A stretch of 8,142 nucleotides of DNA from Azonexaceae bacterium (GTDB taxonomy: Bacteria; Pseudomonadota; Gammaproteobacteria; Burkholderiales; Rhodocyclaceae): positions 1-8,142 of the forward strand of contig SSTA01000141.1 of NCBI GenBank assembly GCA_009469685.1, read 5' to 3'. Numbering within the stretch: position 1 is the stretch's first letter; each line of letters begins with the position of its first letter. A model generated the notes under the pieces. It was not told the origin of the DNA. It saw only the letters and a list, made by a program, of their open reading frames with translations, and made no database searches. The translations under genes were made by a program, and so were the position numbers. This document shows positions 6,214 to 8,142 of this stretch, piece by piece.

Positions 6214-6740
6214 AACAGTTTTACAGGGACACCGTGGTCGGTGAGATGACCCAGAAGTTCGGCTACAAGTCGGTCATGCAGGTGCCCCGCATTACCAAGA
6301 TCACGCTGAATATGGGCGTCGGCGAAGCTGTCGCCGACAAGAAGGTGCTTGAGAACGCCCTCGGCGACATGCAGAAGATCGCTGGCCAAAAGCCGGTGAC
6401 CACCAAGGCCCGCAAGTCCATCGCCGGATTCAAGATTCGCGACGGTTACCCCATCGGCTGCATGGTGACCCTGCGCGGTCCCCGCATGTTCGAATTCCTT
6501 GACCGTCTGGTGACCGTAGCCCTGCCTCGCGTCCGCGACTTCCGCGGCATTTCCGGCAAGGGTTTTGACGGCCAGGGCAACTACAACATGGGCGTCAAGG
6601 AACAGATCATCTTCCCGGAAATCGAGTACGACAAGATCGACGCGCTCCGGGGTATGAACATCAGCATCACCACGACCGCGAAGACCGACGCAGAAGCCAA
6701 GGCCCTGCTCGCCGCCTTCAAGTTCCCGTTCAAGAATTGA
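6201..6740 (+). CDS. rplE: 50S ribosomal protein L5
   Basis: The product has 179 residues, the same as E. coli. L5 binds 5S rRNA together with L18 and L25, forms part of the central protuberance, and contacts the P-site tRNA and S13. Family blocks are [20 protein letters not shown] (25-44), [20 protein letters not shown] (62-81), [20 protein letters not shown] (82-101) and [20 protein letters not shown] (114-133). The end [18 protein letters not shown] is also typical. AAGGAG (6190-6195), touching the rplX stop, is a good Shine-Dalgarno site 5 nt from the ATG. The start region could fold into a hairpin. In E. coli this is the main site of S8 feedback in the operon. Confidence 0.98.
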   Translation: MARLQQFYRDTVVGEMTQKFGYKSVMQVPRITKITLNMGVGEAVADKKVLENALGDMQKIAGQKPVTTKARKSIAGFKIRDGYPIGCMVTLRGPRMFEFLDRLVTVALPRVRDFRGISGKGFDGQGNYNMGVKEQIIFPEIEYDKIDALRGMNISITTTAKTDAEAKALLAAFKFPFKN

Positions 6741-6747
6741 GGCAATC

Positions 6748-7053
6748 ATGGCAAAACTTGCTCTGATCAACCGTGAAGAGAAGCGCCGCAAACTGGTGGC
6801 CCAGTACGCCAAGAAGCGTGCTGCCCTGGAGGCGATCATCGATAACGTGAGCCTCTCCGAAGCCGAGCGCTACGAAGCCCGTCTGAAGCTGCAGGCCCTG
6901 CCCCGCAACTCCAGCCCGTCCCGTTTGCGCAACCGATGCCAATTGACCGGTCGTCCGCGGGGGGTTTTCCGTAAGTTCGGACTGTGCCGGAACAAGATCC
7001 GCGAACTTGCCTTCAATGGCGAGATTCCGGGTGTGGTCAAGGCCAGCTGGTAA
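6748..7053 (+). CDS. rpsN: 30S ribosomal protein S14, zinc-independent long form
   Basis: The product has 101 residues, as in E. coli. S14 is a late assembly protein in the head of the 30S subunit, near the decoding site. It begins [40 protein letters not shown] (61-80) and [20 protein letters not shown] (81-100) are the conserved C-terminal blocks. Only single cysteines occur (Cys64, Cys80), so the paired CxxC zinc-binding motifs of the short S14 are absent. This is therefore the C-minus type usual in Gamma- and Betaproteobacteria. GAGG (6739-6742), overlapping the rplE stop, is the Shine-Dalgarno site. The gap to rplE is 7 bp and to rpsH 12 bp. Confidence 0.98.
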   Translation: MAKLALINREEKRRKLVAQYAKKRAALEAIIDNVSLSEAERYEARLKLQALPRNSSPSRLRNRCQLTGRPRGVFRKFGLCRNKIRELAFNGEIPGVVKASW

Positions 7054-7065
7054 GGAGATACAGAA

Positions 7066-7461
7066 ATGGCTATGAGCGATCCCATCGCGGACATGCTGAC
7101 CCGCATCCGCAACGCCCAGCTCGCCGAGAAGGCGTCTGTGTCCATGCCCTCTTCCAAGCTCAAGGTGGCCATCGCCGCCGTGCTCAAGGATGAAGGCTAC
7201 GTCGAAGATTTCGCCGTCCGTGAGGCCGAAGGCAAGGCCACCCTGGATATCGCCCTCAAGTATTACGCCGGCCGTCCGGTCATCGAGCGTATCGAGCGCG
7301 TTTCCAAGCCTGGCCTGCGCATCTACAAGGGCTGTGACGACATTCCTCGCGTCATGAACGGCTTGGGCGTGGCCATCGTGTCCACCCCCAAGGGTGTGAT
7401 GACCGACCGCAAGGCTCGCGCCAGCAAGGTTGGCGGCGAAGTCCTTTGCATCGTGGCCTAA
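7066..7461 (+). CDS. rpsH: 30S ribosomal protein S8
   Basis: The product has 131 residues (E. coli 130). S8 is a primary 16S rRNA-binding protein that fixes helices 21 and 25 of the central domain. In E. coli it also represses spc operon translation. The start [18 protein letters not shown] and [20 protein letters not shown] (27-46) are typical, as are [13 protein letters not shown] (77-89) and [20 protein letters not shown] (110-129). The RNA-contact motif, STSKG in E. coli, reads STPKG (106-110). A second ATG at 7072 is possible, but AAGGAG (7052-7057) lies 8 nt before ATG 7066 and the MAMSDP start is the familiar betaproteobacterial form. Confidence 0.98.
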   Translation: MAMSDPIADMLTRIRNAQLAEKASVSMPSSKLKVAIAAVLKDEGYVEDFAVREAEGKATLDIALKYYAGRPVIERIERVSKPGLRIYKGCDDIPRVMNGLGVAIVSTPKGVMTDRKARASKVGGEVLCIVA

Positions 7462-7471
7462 GGGAGGAAAC

Positions 7472-8005
7472 ATGTCTCGTATCGGCAAGAATCCCATCAC
7501 CCTGCCCGCCGGCGTCGAAGTCAAGCTGGTCGACGGAGCCATCACCGTCAAGGGGCCTCTGGGCACCCTGACCGCCTCCGCCCACCCGGCAGTCCAGGTG
7601 GCCGTCGAAGGTCAAAGCATCGTCGTTTCGACGGTGACCGGTGCTGCAAATGCTGCCGCCATGTGGGGCACCATGCGTGCCAACCTCAACAACATGGTGA
7701 CCGGCGTTTCCCAGGGCTTCCAAAAGAAGCTGCAGCTGGTCGGCGTCGGGTATCGGGCCCAGGCTCAGGGGGACACCCTGAACCTGACCCTCGGCTTCTC
7801 CCATCCCGTCGCGCACAAGATGCCCGACGGCGTCAAGGTCGAATGTCCCACCCAGACCGAAATCCTGATCAAGGGTTTCGACAAGCAACGGGTTGGACAG
7901 GTCGCCGCTGAGATCCGCGCTTATCGCAAACCCGAGCCCTATAAGGGCAAGGGCGTGCGCTACGCCGATGAAGTGGTGGTTATCAAGGAAACCAAGAAGA
8001 AGTAA
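7472..8005 (+). CDS. rplF: 50S ribosomal protein L6
   Basis: The product has 177 residues, the same as E. coli. L6 binds 23S rRNA near the sarcin-ricin loop and the factor-binding site. It has two related domains. The first starts [20 protein letters not shown]. The second includes [20 protein letters not shown] (86-105), [14 protein letters not shown] (108-121) and the signature [16 protein letters not shown] (152-167). The reading frame is open from a weak upstream start at 7430, but that would run inside rpsH. ATG 7472 with AGGGAGGA (7461-7468) just before it gives the conserved N-terminus. The tail KETKKK is basic. It follows rpsH by 10 bp and precedes rplR by 9 bp. Confidence 0.98.
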   Translation: MSRIGKNPITLPAGVEVKLVDGAITVKGPLGTLTASAHPAVQVAVEGQSIVVSTVTGAANAAAMWGTMRANLNNMVTGVSQGFQKKLQLVGVGYRAQAQGDTLNLTLGFSHPVAHKMPDGVKVECPTQTEILIKGFDKQRVGQVAAEIRAYRKPEPYKGKGVRYADEVVVIKETKKK

Positions 8006-8014
8006 GGGTGGCAT

Positions 8015-8142
8015 ATGTTTAACAAGAAACAAGCGCGTCTGCGCCGTGCCCGCAAAACCCGGGCCAAAATCGCCGAGCTCAAGGCTGTGCGCTTGTGCGT
8101 TAATCGCACCAACCTGCACATCTACGCCCAGATCATTTCGCC
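8015..8142 (+). CDS. rplR: 50S ribosomal protein L18, N-terminal part (partial)
   Basis: Forty-two codons are visible before the window ends, about a third of the usual 117 residues. The peptide begins [20 protein letters not shown] and continues [20 protein letters not shown]. This matches the basic N-terminal tail and the first strand of L18, including the R-T-x-x-H-I-Y-A-Q motif. L18 binds 5S rRNA with L5 and helps anchor it in the central protuberance. AAGGGTGG (8003-8010), overlapping the rplF stop, serves as the Shine-Dalgarno site. Its position after rplF matches the spc operon order, with rpsE expected next. The 3' end is cut by the window, not by a mutation. Confidence 0.95.
   Translation, partial: MFNKKQARLRRARKTRAKIAELKAVRLCVNRTNLHIYAQIIS

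Noticed and set aside
7430..7471. N-terminal extension of rplF into rpsH
   Set aside because: The extra residues do not belong to L6, and ATG 7472 has a strong Shine-Dalgarno site and the canonical N-terminus.
1..8142. Mobile elements, CRISPR arrays, tRNA or rRNA genes, or a foreign gene cassette
   Set aside because: No insertion sequence, tandem array, tRNA-like fold or inserted gene was found; gene order is canonical and no gap exceeds 146 bp.

Overview
This window is a stretch of the conserved ribosomal-protein supercluster of a bacterium. It runs from the last codons of tuf (EF-Tu), through the S10 operon (rpsJ-rplC-rplD-rplW-rplB-rpsS-rplV-rpsC-rplP-rpmC-rpsQ), into the spc operon (rplN-rplX-rplE-rpsN-rpsH-rplF-rplR). 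It is cut at both ends: tuf lacks its 5' part and rplR its 3' part. All genes are on the + strand, in the order known from Escherichia coli. The proteins look betaproteobacterial: L3 begins [17 protein letters not shown]14 begins MIQMQ, S8 begins [19 protein letters not shown]14 is the 101-residue zinc-free form, and S3 carries a long basic tail. The high G+C and the details suggest Rhodocyclales or a close relative. That placement is inference from memory of the families, not from an alignment.

Layout. 1-138 is the tuf 3' end. 139-197 is a short gap with a strong hairpin. 198-509 is rpsJ. 510-620 is a gap with a perfect TATAAT and a structured leader. 621-5348 holds ten tightly packed genes from rplC to rpsQ, with gaps of 0-10 bp or overlaps of 1 or 4 bp. 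5349-5494 is a gap with a promoter, a terminator-like hairpin and two leader hairpins. 5495-8142 is the spc operon as far as codon 42 of rplR.

All complete genes encode structural ribosomal proteins: S3, S8, S10, S14, S17 and S19 for the 30S subunit, and L2, L3, L4, L5, L6, L14, L16, L22, L23, L24 and L29 for the 50S. Close packing, Shine-Dalgarno sites laid over upstream stop codons, and ATGA/TAATG overlaps indicate co-transcription and translational coupling, which keep subunit production balanced. In E. coli, L4 (S10 operon) and S8 (spc operon) feed back on their own mRNAs, and both genes are present here.

No new gene system was found: the coding content is ordinary and complete. The points worth a second look are regulatory. 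Two TATAAT boxes followed by CCG, each with a TTGCA-type -35, lie inside inverted repeats. The rpsQ-rplN copy overlaps an 11-bp hairpin with a T-run, so one short sequence may both end the S10 transcript and start the spc transcript. The other copy sits after rpsJ, which suggests rpsJ may be transcribed with tuf while rplC heads its own unit behind a leader with mutually exclusive hairpins.
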